From JBBQBQ01 sp038317685 (GTDB lineage Bacteria; Desulfobacterota; Desulfuromonadia; Desulfuromonadales; DDH964), in contig JBBQBQ010000058.1 of assembly GCA_038317685.1 (NCBI GenBank), positions 1 to 16,238 of the forward strand: a stretch of DNA of 16,238 bases. Reading direction: 5' to 3'. Positions 1-6,511 of this stretch are shown in pieces. How positions within the stretch are numbered: position 1 is the first letter of the stretch; every line of letters begins with the position of its first letter. The notes beneath the pieces are model-generated. The model was not told where the DNA came from. It did no database searches and saw only the letters and a list, made by a program, of their open reading frames with translations. The position numbers and the translations under genes are program-made.

Positions 1-1
1 T

Positions 2-799
2 GCTCTCGCCGGCTGCGGGGTCGGACGTTTGCCCGAAGCCCTTTCCCAGGCCCTCCTGGACCAACCCGATCCGGAAACGGTGCGGGACGGAGCGCCCGCT
101 TATCTGGTGCTGATGGACACGTTGATCGCGGCCAGCCCCGAGGATGTCGAGCGACTGGAGGCCGGGGCGCAACTCTACGCTTTTTACGCCAGCACCTTCG
201 TTGTCGATGTGGGACGCCAGCAACGTCTCGCCGGTCGTGCCCGCAGCTATGGCCTGCGGGCCCTGTGCGCGGCGCAGCCAGAGGCTTGCGAGCTTCCCCA
301 GCGTCCCTACGGGGAGTTGCTGGCCGGACTCGGCAGGATCAAGGACCCCGCCCAGGCGCCTCCGCTCTATGCCCTGGCGGTCGGCTGGCTGGCCTGGATC
401 AAAGCCAACGGCGACGACTGGGGGGCGATTGCGGAGTTGCCCAAGGTCGAAGCGGTCCTGACCCGGATCCTCTGGCTGGATGAGTCGTTTCGTCAGGGGT
501 CCGTCCATGCCCTGCTCGGGAGGTTGCTGACCTTGCGGCCTCCCGCTTTGGGAGGGAAGCCGGAGGAGGCCCGCCGCCACTTTGAACGGGCTCTGGAACT
601 TTCGGGGGGGCGCGACCTGGGCATCAAGGTCGATTTTGCCCGCAGCTACGCCCGGCTGGTCTATGACCGGGAGCTGCACGACCGGTTGCTGCGGGAAGTC
701 CTGGCGGCCGATCCGGTGGCGCCGGGGCTGACTTTGACCAATACCCTCGCTCAACGCCAGGCGCGGGAACTGCTGGAATCGGCGGATCGATATTTCTAG
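2..799 (+). CDS. TRAP transporter TatT component family lipoprotein, 5' partial
   Basis: Periplasmic helical-repeat lipoprotein that partners the TRAP substrate-binding protein in TPR-protein-associated TRAP transporters (the TPAT class described for Treponema pallidum). The reading frame is open from base 2 and begins inside a signal peptide: residues L-A-G-C encoded at 5-16 form a lipobox, so the real start lies upstream of the window. The TTG at 29 is internal and should not be used as the start. The mature part is about 260 residues, all-helical in appearance, with TPR-like A/L patterning; the stretch around 550-620 (PEEARRHFERALEL) looks most like a TPR helix pair. It ends with TAG at 797-799, about 70 bases before the dctP start. 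The match to the TatT family rests on overall sequence character plus the dctPQM neighbours. Confidence 0.85.
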   Translation, partial: ALAGCGVGRLPEALSQALLDQPDPETVRDGAPAYLVLMDTLIAASPEDVERLEAGAQLYAFYASTFVVDVGRQQRLAGRARSYGLRALCAAQPEACELPQRPYGELLAGLGRIKDPAQAPPLYALAVGWLAWIKANGDDWGAIAELPKVEAVLTRILWLDESFRQGSVHALLGRLLTLRPPALGGKPEEARRHFERALELSGGRDLGIKVDFARSYARLVYDRELHDRLLREVLAADPVAPGLTLTNTLAQRQARELLESADRYF

Positions 800-869
800 C
801 CGAAGGGTTCTGGGTTGAGACGACTTAAGGTCTTCGGGACTGATCGAGGCTATGGGAGGTTGCTGGGCG

Positions 870-1889
870 ATGCGGACGCGATTGATCCTCATGTTGTTGA
901 TGATCCTCGGGGGTGGAGCCCCGGCTGTGGCGGTCGACTTGAAGATCGCCACCGTCGCACCCGATGGCTCGGCCTGGATGCGGGCCATGCGCCAGGGTGG
1001 GGAGGAGATCAGCCGGCGAACCGCCGGTCGCGTGACTCTCAAGTTCTATGCCGGCGGCGTCATGGGGAATGACAAGAGTGTGCTGCGCAAAATCCGCGTC
1101 GGCCAACTGCAAGGCGGAGCGTTTACCTCCGGGGGGCTGGCCGACGTCTACCCCGATATCGGACTCTACAGTCTGCCGCTGGTCTTCCGCTCCCAGGAAG
1201 AAGTCGATGCGGTCCGTCCTATCCTCGATCCGGTGCTGAGGGAAGGGCTGGAACAAGCCGGGTTCGTAAGTTTCGGCTTTGCCGAAGGGGGCTTTGCCCT
1301 GCTCATGTCCGAGGTGCCGGTGCTCAGCCTTGACGACCTCCGCGGACGGAAGATCTGGGTTCCGGAAGGGGACAGGGTCAGTTACCGGGCCATGGAATCT
1401 CTCGGCCTGGCGCCGGTGACGCTGCCGATCAGCGATGTGATGACCGGGCTGCAGGCGAGGTTGATCGAGGTCATCGCCTCTTCACCGATCGGAGCCGTCG
1501 CCTTCCAGTGGTACACCCGTCTCAAGTACGTGACCGACACCCCTCTTTCCTATCTCTTCGCCACCCTGGTGATTGACCGGGGTGCCTTCCAACGGCTGGA
1601 CCCGGCGGATCGCGAGGTGATGCGGGAGGTCATGGGGCGGATTTACCGGGACCTCGATCGTCAGAACCGGCTCGATAACGCGGCGGCCACCAAAGCCATG
1701 GCGGGGCAGGGGCTGAAATTCATCACCTTAACTCCGACCGAAGTCCAACGCTGGCAGGATAAGGGGGCTGAGGTCACCCGCCAGCTCCGGGACGAAGGGG
1801 CCTTCTCCGTCCCGCTCCTCGATCGTTTCCAGCAGCTTCTTGAAAGCCTCCGAGGTCATCCCGCCGCAACGGTTCCCGGCCACCCATGA
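870..1889 (+). CDS. dctP: TRAP transporter periplasmic substrate-binding protein DctP
   Basis: Extracytoplasmic solute receptor of a TRAP transporter, which captures a ligand in the periplasm and delivers it to the DctQM membrane pair for Na+-driven uptake. I chose the ATG at 870 (339 aa) because GGGAGG at 854-859 sits 10 bases ahead; the ATG at 852 has only a GAGG two bases away. The N-terminus MRTRLILMLLMILGG with AVA before V-D is a Sec signal peptide. The mature start (LKIATVAPDGSAW), the FYAGGVMGNDKSVLRKIRVGQLQ segment and the LRGRKIWVPEGD segment are typical DctP features. At the position where many DctP proteins carry the ligand-binding Arg (K-I-R-V-P), this one has Trp163, as I recall for hydrophobic-ligand TatP receptors. 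The ligand cannot be told from the sequence. The stop overlaps the dctQ start. Confidence 0.93.
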   Translation: MRTRLILMLLMILGGGAPAVAVDLKIATVAPDGSAWMRAMRQGGEEISRRTAGRVTLKFYAGGVMGNDKSVLRKIRVGQLQGGAFTSGGLADVYPDIGLYSLPLVFRSQEEVDAVRPILDPVLREGLEQAGFVSFGFAEGGFALLMSEVPVLSLDDLRGRKIWVPEGDRVSYRAMESLGLAPVTLPISDVMTGLQARLIEVIASSPIGAVAFQWYTRLKYVTDTPLSYLFATLVIDRGAFQRLDPADREVMREVMGRIYRDLDRQNRLDNAAATKAMAGQGLKFITLTPTEVQRWQDKGAEVTRQLRDEGAFSVPLLDRFQQLLESLRGHPAATVPGHP

Positions 1890-2395
1890 CCCCTTCCGAC
1901 CAGACCCTCTGGCAGCGCCTTGACCGTTTCGGCCGGGGGGTGGAAAACGCCCTGCTGATGGTGCTGCTGTGCGCCCTCATCGGTCTGGCCAGCCTGCAGA
2001 TTGCCCTGCGCAATTTCGGCGGGGGAGGGTTTGTCTGGAGTGACGAGCTGCTGCGGGTCATGGTGCTGTGGGTGGGCCTGTTCGGTGCGGTGGCAGCGAG
2101 CCGGGACGACAATCATATCAAAATCGATCTCCTCTCCCGGATCCTGCCGGAGCGGGTGAACCGGTGGCTGCGCCTCGTGATCAATGCCGTCACCGCGATT
2201 ATCTGCGGGGTGCTCACCTGGTGCGGGGAACGTTTCGTGGCCGGAGAGCGAGCCTTCGGCAGCACCGCTCTCGACGGTCTCCCCGTCTGGCTGCTGCAGA
2301 TGGTCATCCCCATTGCTTTCGGCTTGATGGCCTGGCGTTATGCGGTCTTTTTCGGTCGCGATCTGCGGTCCCTGGCACGGAGCGTAAACCGATGA
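1886..2395 (+). CDS. dctQ: TRAP transporter small permease subunit DctQ
   Basis: Small integral-membrane subunit of the TRAP transporter, 169 aa, of usual size for the family. Four hydrophobic segments are visible at about residues 20-44, 52-71, 93-113 and 133-155, matching the four-helix DctQ topology. The family motif between helices 1 and 2 is present: R-N-F followed by W-S-D-E-L-L-R, then W-V-G-L-F-G-A-V-A-A-S-R-D-D-N-H-I with a conserved acidic/His segment. The ATG overlaps the dctP stop (ATGA at 1886-1889), and its own stop overlaps the dctM start (2392-2395), so translation is probably coupled across all three. It acts together with DctM in the inner membrane. Confidence 0.92.
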   Translation: MTPSDQTLWQRLDRFGRGVENALLMVLLCALIGLASLQIALRNFGGGGFVWSDELLRVMVLWVGLFGAVAASRDDNHIKIDLLSRILPERVNRWLRLVINAVTAIICGVLTWCGERFVAGERAFGSTALDGLPVWLLQMVIPIAFGLMAWRYAVFFGRDLRSLARSVNR

Positions 2396-3693
2396 TCCTG
2401 ATCGGCTTGGCCCTGGTTCTCCTGGCGATCGCCGGCGCCCCGCTCTTTGTGGTCATCGCCGCCAGCGCCCTGTGGGGTTTCCAGCAGGCCGGAGTCGATC
2501 TGTCGGTGGTGTCCATCGAATTCTACCGGATCGCTGAGATGCCGGTGCTGCTGGCCATTCCACTCTTTACCTTTGCCGGGTATCTCCTCAGCGAAAGCAG
2601 CGCGCCCTCGCGGCTGGTTCGGGTGACCCGCGCTCTGATCGGCTGGCTACCCGGCGGGCTGGCGGTGGTGGCGCTGGCCGCTTGCGCCCTCTTCACCGCT
2701 TTTACCGGGGCGTCAGGGGTGACCATCATCGCGCTCGGCGCCCTCCTCTTCCCGGCGTTGCGCGAGGATGGCTACGAGGAGTCGTTCAGCCTCGGCCTGG
2801 TGACGACCTCGGGGAGCCTTGGCCTGCTGTTTGCGCCGTCGCTGCCGCTGATCCTGTATGCCATTGTCGCCGAACAAAGTAATGCGGGTGCCGCTGTCTC
2901 GATCGATCGGCTGTTCCGGGCCGGACTGCTGCCTGGGTTATTGATGGTCCTGTTGCTGGCCGGTTACAGCCTGTGGAGGAATCGAACCCGCCGGGTGCCC
3001 TTGGCAACGATGTCCTGGCGGGAAGTCAGGGGGGCGCTCTGGGAGGCCAAGTGGGAACTGCCGCTGCCCCTGGTGATCCTCGGCGGGATTTACGGGGGCA
3101 TCTTCGCGGTCTCCGAGGCAGCGGCGGTGACCGCCCTCTATGTGCTGGTGGTCGAGATGGCGGTGCTGCGGGAAATTCCTCTGAGCCGGCTGCCTGCCAT
3201 CATGCGCCAGTCGATGGTCCTGGTCGGCGGCATCCTGCTGATTCTCGGGCTGTCGCTTGCCTCCACCAACTATCTGATCGATGCCGGGGTGCCGGCCCAC
3301 CTCTTCGCCCTGGTCAAGGCCCATGTCACCAGCCAATTGACCTTCCTGATCCTCCTCAACCTCTTCCTGCTGGTTCTCGGCGCTCTCCTCGACATCTTCT
3401 CCGCCCTGGTGCTGGTGGTGCCGCTGATCCTGCCGGTGGCGGCCGGTTTCGAGGTTGATCCCCTGCACCTGGGCATCATCTTTCTGGCCAACATGCAGCT
3501 CGGCTACCTGACTCCGCCGGTGGGGCTCAATCTGTTTATCGCCAGCTACCGCTTTGAACGGCCGATCACCCAGATTGTCCGCGCGACGGTCCCCTTTTTT
3601 CTGATCCTGCTGGTGAGTGTGCTGATCATCACCTATTGCCCGCAGCTGTCATTGTTGTTGGCCGGGGAACCCGGAGGGGGGGGCGGGCGATGA
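2392..3693 (+). CDS. dctM: TRAP transporter large permease subunit DctM
   Basis: Large membrane subunit that forms the transport pathway of the TRAP system, 433 aa, of usual length. The frame is open upstream to 2068, but that part reads through dctQ in another frame and looks non-biological. The ATG at 2392, in an ATGA overlap with dctQ, begins a typical DctM N-terminus (MILIGLALVLLAIAGAPLF). Roughly a dozen hydrophobic segments are seen. Family signatures are FTGASGVTIIALG near residues 102-114, then LGLLFAPSLPLILYAIVAEQS, and near the C-terminus GALLDIFSALVLVVPLILP followed by LGYLTPPVGLNLFI. The stop overlaps the start of the following TPM lipoprotein gene (ATGA at 3690-3693), which binds that gene to the operon. 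Confidence 0.94.
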   Translation: MILIGLALVLLAIAGAPLFVVIAASALWGFQQAGVDLSVVSIEFYRIAEMPVLLAIPLFTFAGYLLSESSAPSRLVRVTRALIGWLPGGLAVVALAACALFTAFTGASGVTIIALGALLFPALREDGYEESFSLGLVTTSGSLGLLFAPSLPLILYAIVAEQSNAGAAVSIDRLFRAGLLPGLLMVLLLAGYSLWRNRTRRVPLATMSWREVRGALWEAKWELPLPLVILGGIYGGIFAVSEAAAVTALYVLVVEMAVLREIPLSRLPAIMRQSMVLVGGILLILGLSLASTNYLIDAGVPAHLFALVKAHVTSQLTFLILLNLFLLVLGALLDIFSALVLVVPLILPVAAGFEVDPLHLGIIFLANMQLGYLTPPVGLNLFIASYRFERPITQIVRATVPFFLILLVSVLIITYCPQLSLLLAGEPGGGGGR

Positions 3694-4781
3694 GGATGGA
3701 ACGAGCCGTGCTGTTGGGTTTACTGGCAGGATTTCTGGTTATGGGCTGTGACCGGGGACCCGTCTCCCCGCCCTTCCTGGAAGACCAGTCGCGGCTCCTT
3801 TCGGCCCGGGAGGAGGGGCGGTTGACCCTTTTGCACGACCGTTTTCTCAAGGAACTCGATATCTATCTGAAAATCGTCGTGCTTGATCAGCACCCTTCCG
3901 ACCTCGACGACACTGCCGCCAAATTCTTCGCCAGTTACACCTTCGACAGCCTCAATCGCGGAGCTCGGGGGCTGATGCTGATGATCGATCCGCAAGGGGG
4001 GATGGTGCGGATGGAGATCGGCAGCGATCTGGAGGAGATTTTCCCGGGCGACTTCATCGGTTACCTCGAAGGGCGGCAGATGGAGCCCTTTTTTGCCTCC
4101 GGACGGGTGGCGAACGGGATTGAGGCCACCGTTGAATTGCTCATCGGCAAGGCCCTCGGTACCATCGATGAGACCCTTTACCGTGCTGCGCCCCCCCAGC
4201 GCTTACGCCACGGAGGTCGCGGCAGTGGAGCCCGCGCCAGCGGAGACATCGCTGCCGGTGCCACTGCCCCGGATGCGGTCCCGTCGACCGTTTTCATGCC
4301 CCAGGCCACGCCCCTGCTGACCCTTGCAGTCTACCGGGAGGTTCTGCGCGGGCATGTCAAGGACCCGGAACTTCCGCTTTATACGGAGGAGACCCGGCAA
4401 TTCTTCCATCGCTGGCTCGTCACCGACGTTCAGCAGGATAACGAACTGCGTGGTCTGGAGGAGGCTTGGGGAGAAGCTGAGGTGATCGTCAACGGGCCGC
4501 TGGCGGTCATTCGGTTTCCCCTGGAAAGTCACCAGAACTCCCCCTATTTTCTGCGCCGGCACAAGGAGGGATGGCAGCTCGATCTGGCCGCCATGAATCG
4601 GCTGGTAGGCTTTAACCACCGCAACCAATGGCACTTCAACAACCTCGATCACGGATATATGTTTGGTTTCGGCGACTGGCAATTTGATACCAGCGGTTTC
4701 CCCCACCGCAGGCTTGGTTCCAACCATGAATCGGTAACCCGCCCGGCTGTCCGACCTAGAGGTGCTCCAGCAGGATCTTGA
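3690..4781 (+). CDS. TPM-domain lipoprotein with an uncharacterised C-terminal region
   Basis: Predicted periplasmic lipoprotein, 363 aa, of unknown function. The ATG at 3690 overlaps the dctM stop (ATGA), with a GGAGG-containing purine run just upstream; ATG 3696 is an in-frame alternative. The N-terminus MRMERAVLLGLLAGFLVMGC gives a signal peptide with lipobox V-M-G-C (Cys20). Residues about 27-155 match the TPM (YgcG/TPM_phosphatase) fold: an F-L-E-D start, helix R-L-T-L-L-H-D-R-F, FDSLNRGARGLMLMIDP, IGSDLEEIFPG and MEPFFASGRVANGI. A low-complexity linker (about 165-210) leads to a C-terminal part (about 215-345, with FFHRWLV, NGPLAVIRFPLES and GWQLDLAAMN) that might be NTF2-like; that is only an impression. 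The C-terminal transmembrane helix of many TPM proteins is absent. Its link to TRAP transport is inferred only from the gene overlap. Confidence 0.85.
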   Translation: MRMERAVLLGLLAGFLVMGCDRGPVSPPFLEDQSRLLSAREEGRLTLLHDRFLKELDIYLKIVVLDQHPSDLDDTAAKFFASYTFDSLNRGARGLMLMIDPQGGMVRMEIGSDLEEIFPGDFIGYLEGRQMEPFFASGRVANGIEATVELLIGKALGTIDETLYRAAPPQRLRHGGRGSGARASGDIAAGATAPDAVPSTVFMPQATPLLTLAVYREVLRGHVKDPELPLYTEETRQFFHRWLVTDVQQDNELRGLEEAWGEAEVIVNGPLAVIRFPLESHQNSPYFLRRHKEGWQLDLAAMNRLVGFNHRNQWHFNNLDHGYMFGFGDWQFDTSGFPHRRLGSNHESVTRPAVRPRGAPAGS

Positions 4782-5313
4782 CCCCGATCCCCAGCAGAAC
4801 CAGGCCGCCGAGGATTTCCACCCGCGGGCCCCAGGCCGTACCGACTCGCCGTCCCAGGAGCATGCCGGCCACCGTCAGGACCCCGGCCACCAGGCCGATG
4901 ACCAGGGCTGGCAGCCAAATGCTGACGCCAAGCATCGCCAGGGACAGGCCGACCGCCAGGGCGTCGATACTGGTGGCGATCGACAAGACCACCAAGGTAA
5001 GCCCCCGCGTCGGATCACCAGCTGGCGAGCCATCCTCGACTTTGGCGAACGCCTCCCAGATCATCTTGCCGCCGACGAAGGCCAGGAGGACAAAAGCCAC
5101 CCAGTGCTGGTAGGCAGCGATCCAATGTTGTAGGGTCCGCCCAGCGAGCCAGCCGACGATTGGCATCAGCGCCTGAAAGAGGCCGAAGTGAAAGCCGAGG
5201 CGGAAGAGGTGACGGCCGCTGAGCTGCTTCAGGGCCACACCGGTGCCGAGGGCTACGGCAAAGGCATCCATGGCCAGGGCCAGGGCCAGGGCCAGGAGAC
5301 TGAACAGATCCAA
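4756..5313 (-). CDS. mntP: Manganese efflux pump MntP
   Basis: Inner-membrane exporter of Mn2+ that protects against manganese excess. The frame is open up to 5517, but homology-like sequence begins only at the TTG at 5313, preceded on the minus strand by AGGGAG six bases away. From that start the protein has 185 aa, close to the roughly 188 aa of E. coli MntP, and puts the TM1 acidic residue at Asp16 (AMDAFAVALGTG), the numbering known for E. coli. A second copy of the family motif, SIDALAVGLSLA, lies in the second half, giving the two-repeat, six-helix layout. It converges with the TPM gene, their 3' ends overlapping by 26 bases. A sigma70-like promoter and a dyad symmetry lie just upstream, so metal-responsive control is plausible. 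Confidence 0.92.
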   Translation of the reverse strand: MDLFSLLALALALAMDAFAVALGTGVALKQLSGRHLFRLGFHFGLFQALMPIVGWLAGRTLQHWIAAYQHWVAFVLLAFVGGKMIWEAFAKVEDGSPAGDPTRGLTLVVLSIATSIDALAVGLSLAMLGVSIWLPALVIGLVAGVLTVAGMLLGRRVGTAWGPRVEILGGLVLLGIGVKILLEHL

Positions 5314-5343
5314 GGTTGACTCCCTGCAGCAGTGAGGTGAGAT

Positions 5344-5392
5344 GGCGACGGCGCGATTCTGCCCCGGTGGCCGGGGAATGTCAACCGTCGCC
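5344..5392. promoter_or_regulatory. Nested dyad symmetry over the mntP promoter, candidate operator
   Basis: Two perfect inverted repeats share nearly the same centre. The outer arms are GGCGACGG (5344-5351) and CCGTCGCC (5385-5392). The inner arms are CCCCGG (5362-5367) and CCGGGG (5371-5376) around TGG. The inner palindrome fills the spacer between -10 and -35, and the outer arms flank both boxes. This arrangement suits a repressor or a MerR-type activator; the binding protein is unknown. Confidence 0.45.
5356..5384 (-). promoter_or_regulatory. Sigma70-type promoter for mntP
   Basis: On the minus strand TTGACA (5384-5379, perfect -35) and CAGAAT (5361-5356, 4 of 6 to the -10 consensus) are separated by exactly 17 bases. 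Transcription would begin near 5349, giving a leader of about 35 bases before the TTG at 5313. That is too short for the Mn-sensing yybP-ykoY riboswitch found ahead of many mntP genes. Confidence 0.65.
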
Positions 5393-5424
5393 GGCGCCTT
5401 TGGATGGAGGGTCGAAGCCATCCC

Positions 5425-5453
5425 TTGCGCAACCGCGCCGGAATCGGTACAAT
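5425..5453 (+). promoter_or_regulatory. Sigma70-type promoter for the DsbC-like gene
   Basis: TTGCGC (5425-5430, 3 of 6 to consensus) and TACAAT (5448-5453, 5 of 6) are 17 bases apart. The predicted start is near 5460, about 70 bases upstream of the ATG at 5532. It is divergent from the mntP promoter, and the two -35 regions lie about 40 bases apart. Confidence 0.5.
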
Positions 5454-5531
5454 GACTCCCCATTTGCTTGGTGGCCTGGTTTGCGGAAAACCTCTCCGCT
5501 CCCGGCCTCGGACTCAAGAAAGGATAGGAAC

Positions 5532-6335
5532 ATGATACGGATCATCGTGCCGGCGCTGCTGGCACTGGCCGTGGCCCTGCCGGCCCAGGCCTTTATGGAA
5601 GGGGGATGCACCCCCGGGAAATGCGCCGAATGCCATAGCCTGACCCTCCCCGAAGCGGAGCGTCTCCTCGTCCCCGCCGTCGACAAGGTTCTCAAGGTCG
5701 AAGCAGCGGAACTCCCCGGGCTGTGGGCGGTGGAGGTGGAGAAGGATCAAAAGCAGTTCCCCATTTATCTTGACTACTCCAAAACCTTCGTCGTCAACGG
5801 CAACATCATCCGTCTGGCCGACAAGAAGAACCCAGCCAAAGAGGGGCAAAATCGTCTCAACAAGGTCGATGTCAAGCAAATCCCCGTTGAGGACGCCCTC
5901 CGCCTCGGGCGGGCCGACGCCCGCACCAAGGTCATCGTCTTTACCGACCCGGAATGCCCCTATTGCCGCAAACTCCATTCCGAGCTGCAGCAGGTGGTGG
6001 CGACCGACCCCGGGATTTCCTTTCTGATCAAGCTTTTCCCGCTGGCGATCCATCCCAACGCCTATCAGGACGCCAAGACCATCCTCTGTGCCCGATCGCT
6101 GGAGTTGCTGGAGGCGAGTTTCGCCGGCAAGCCGCTCCCCCCGCCGCTTTGCCAGACTCGCCAGGTCGACGACAATATTGCGCTCGCCGCCGAACTCGGC
6201 ATCCGCGGAACGCCGACTCTGGTCCTCCCCGACGGCAGGGTCCTCCCAGGGTACCGATCCGCCGCCGACCTGCTGACCCTCCTCGGCAGCAGCAAGACGC
6301 TTCCCACGGGACCTCAGGTGGGACAGAAACCTTGA
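5532..6335 (+). CDS. Secreted DsbC-like thiol-disulfide protein with an N-terminal CxxCH motif
   Basis: Predicted periplasmic disulfide isomerase/reductase of the DsbC family, 267 aa. The frame is open from 5316, but the ATG at 5532 follows an AAGGA-type site (5519-5523) and begins a clear signal peptide (MIRIIVPALLALAVALPAQA). Residues about 36-115 resemble the DsbC N-terminal dimerisation domain (LPGLWAVEVE, then FPIYLDYSKTFVVNGNIIRL). The thioredoxin domain carries the active site C142-P-Y-C145 in TDPECPYCRKLH and the cis-Pro loop RGTPTLVLPDG. Two further cysteines (ILCARS and PLCQTR) may form a structural disulfide. Unlike E. coli DsbC, the mature N-terminus has C26, C31 and C34-H35 (GKCAECHSLT), a match to the c-type haem attachment motif CxxCH. 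A likely electron partner would be DsbD; none is in the window. Confidence 0.85.
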   Translation: MIRIIVPALLALAVALPAQAFMEGGCTPGKCAECHSLTLPEAERLLVPAVDKVLKVEAAELPGLWAVEVEKDQKQFPIYLDYSKTFVVNGNIIRLADKKNPAKEGQNRLNKVDVKQIPVEDALRLGRADARTKVIVFTDPECPYCRKLHSELQQVVATDPGISFLIKLFPLAIHPNAYQDAKTILCARSLELLEASFAGKPLPPPLCQTRQVDDNIALAAELGIRGTPTLVLPDGRVLPGYRSAADLLTLLGSSKTLPTGPQVGQKP

Positions 6336-6400
6336 TTTGTCGATGACATTCTGCTAGAAGTGCCTACTCCGTTGGGGATGCTTGGCAAAGGCCTGGATTC

Positions 6401-6420
6401 GGTCCGGGAACCCGAGGACC
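6401..6420 (+). terminator. Weak hairpin after the DsbC-like gene
   Basis: GGTC plus CGGG can pair with CCCG plus GACC across a short loop, with a two-base bulge, and is followed by an AT-rich stretch with two ATATAT copies (6421-6426 and 6431-6436). It could end the DsbC-like transcript, but there is no true T run. The rest of the 176-base gap (6336-6511) holds only the palindrome noted separately, and I find no convincing fabI promoter in it. Confidence 0.3.
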
Positions 6421-6464
6421 ATATATCCCCATATATTTCATTGGTAACGATGAGCACCCCTTTG

Positions 6465-6481
6465 CCTTCCTGTCAGGAAGG
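6465..6481. promoter_or_regulatory. 17-bp perfect palindrome upstream of fabI, candidate operator
   Basis: CCTTCCTG and CAGGAAGG are perfect inverted 8-mers around a single central T. The element ends 30 bases before the fabI ATG and has no T run on either strand, so it looks more like a protein-binding site than a terminator. A fatty-acid regulator is a reasonable guess from the neighbouring gene only. Confidence 0.4.
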
Positions 6482-6511
6482 GAAGCGGATGATCCCAGGG
6501 AGGATTGGCAG

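Noticed and set aside
852..869. Upstream ATG 852 as the dctP start
   Set aside because: The ribosome site is too close to it, and the ATG at 870 has a well-placed GGGAGG and gives a cleaner signal peptide.
2068..2391. N-terminal extension of DctM back to 2068
   Set aside because: It reads through dctQ in a different frame, is Arg/Pro-rich and non-membrane in character, and the ATGA overlap at 2392 gives a standard DctM start.
2938..3468. Minus-strand frame (176 codons) rich in Gln, His and Asp opposite dctM
   Set aside because: The composition is the reverse complement of hydrophobic membrane codons, a standard shadow of a membrane-protein gene.
4762..5133. Plus-strand Gln/Asp-rich frame opposite mntP
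   Set aside because: Same effect: antisense of transmembrane segments, no motif.
5314..5460. Mn-sensing yybP-ykoY riboswitch ahead of mntP
   Set aside because: The predicted leader is about 35 bases and I do not find the conserved riboswitch core on the minus strand; a GGGGAGT near 5455-5461 is isolated.
6380..6398. Sigma54 (-24/-12) promoter ahead of fabI
   Set aside because: TTGGCA is present, but the -12 GC element is missing at the required spacing.
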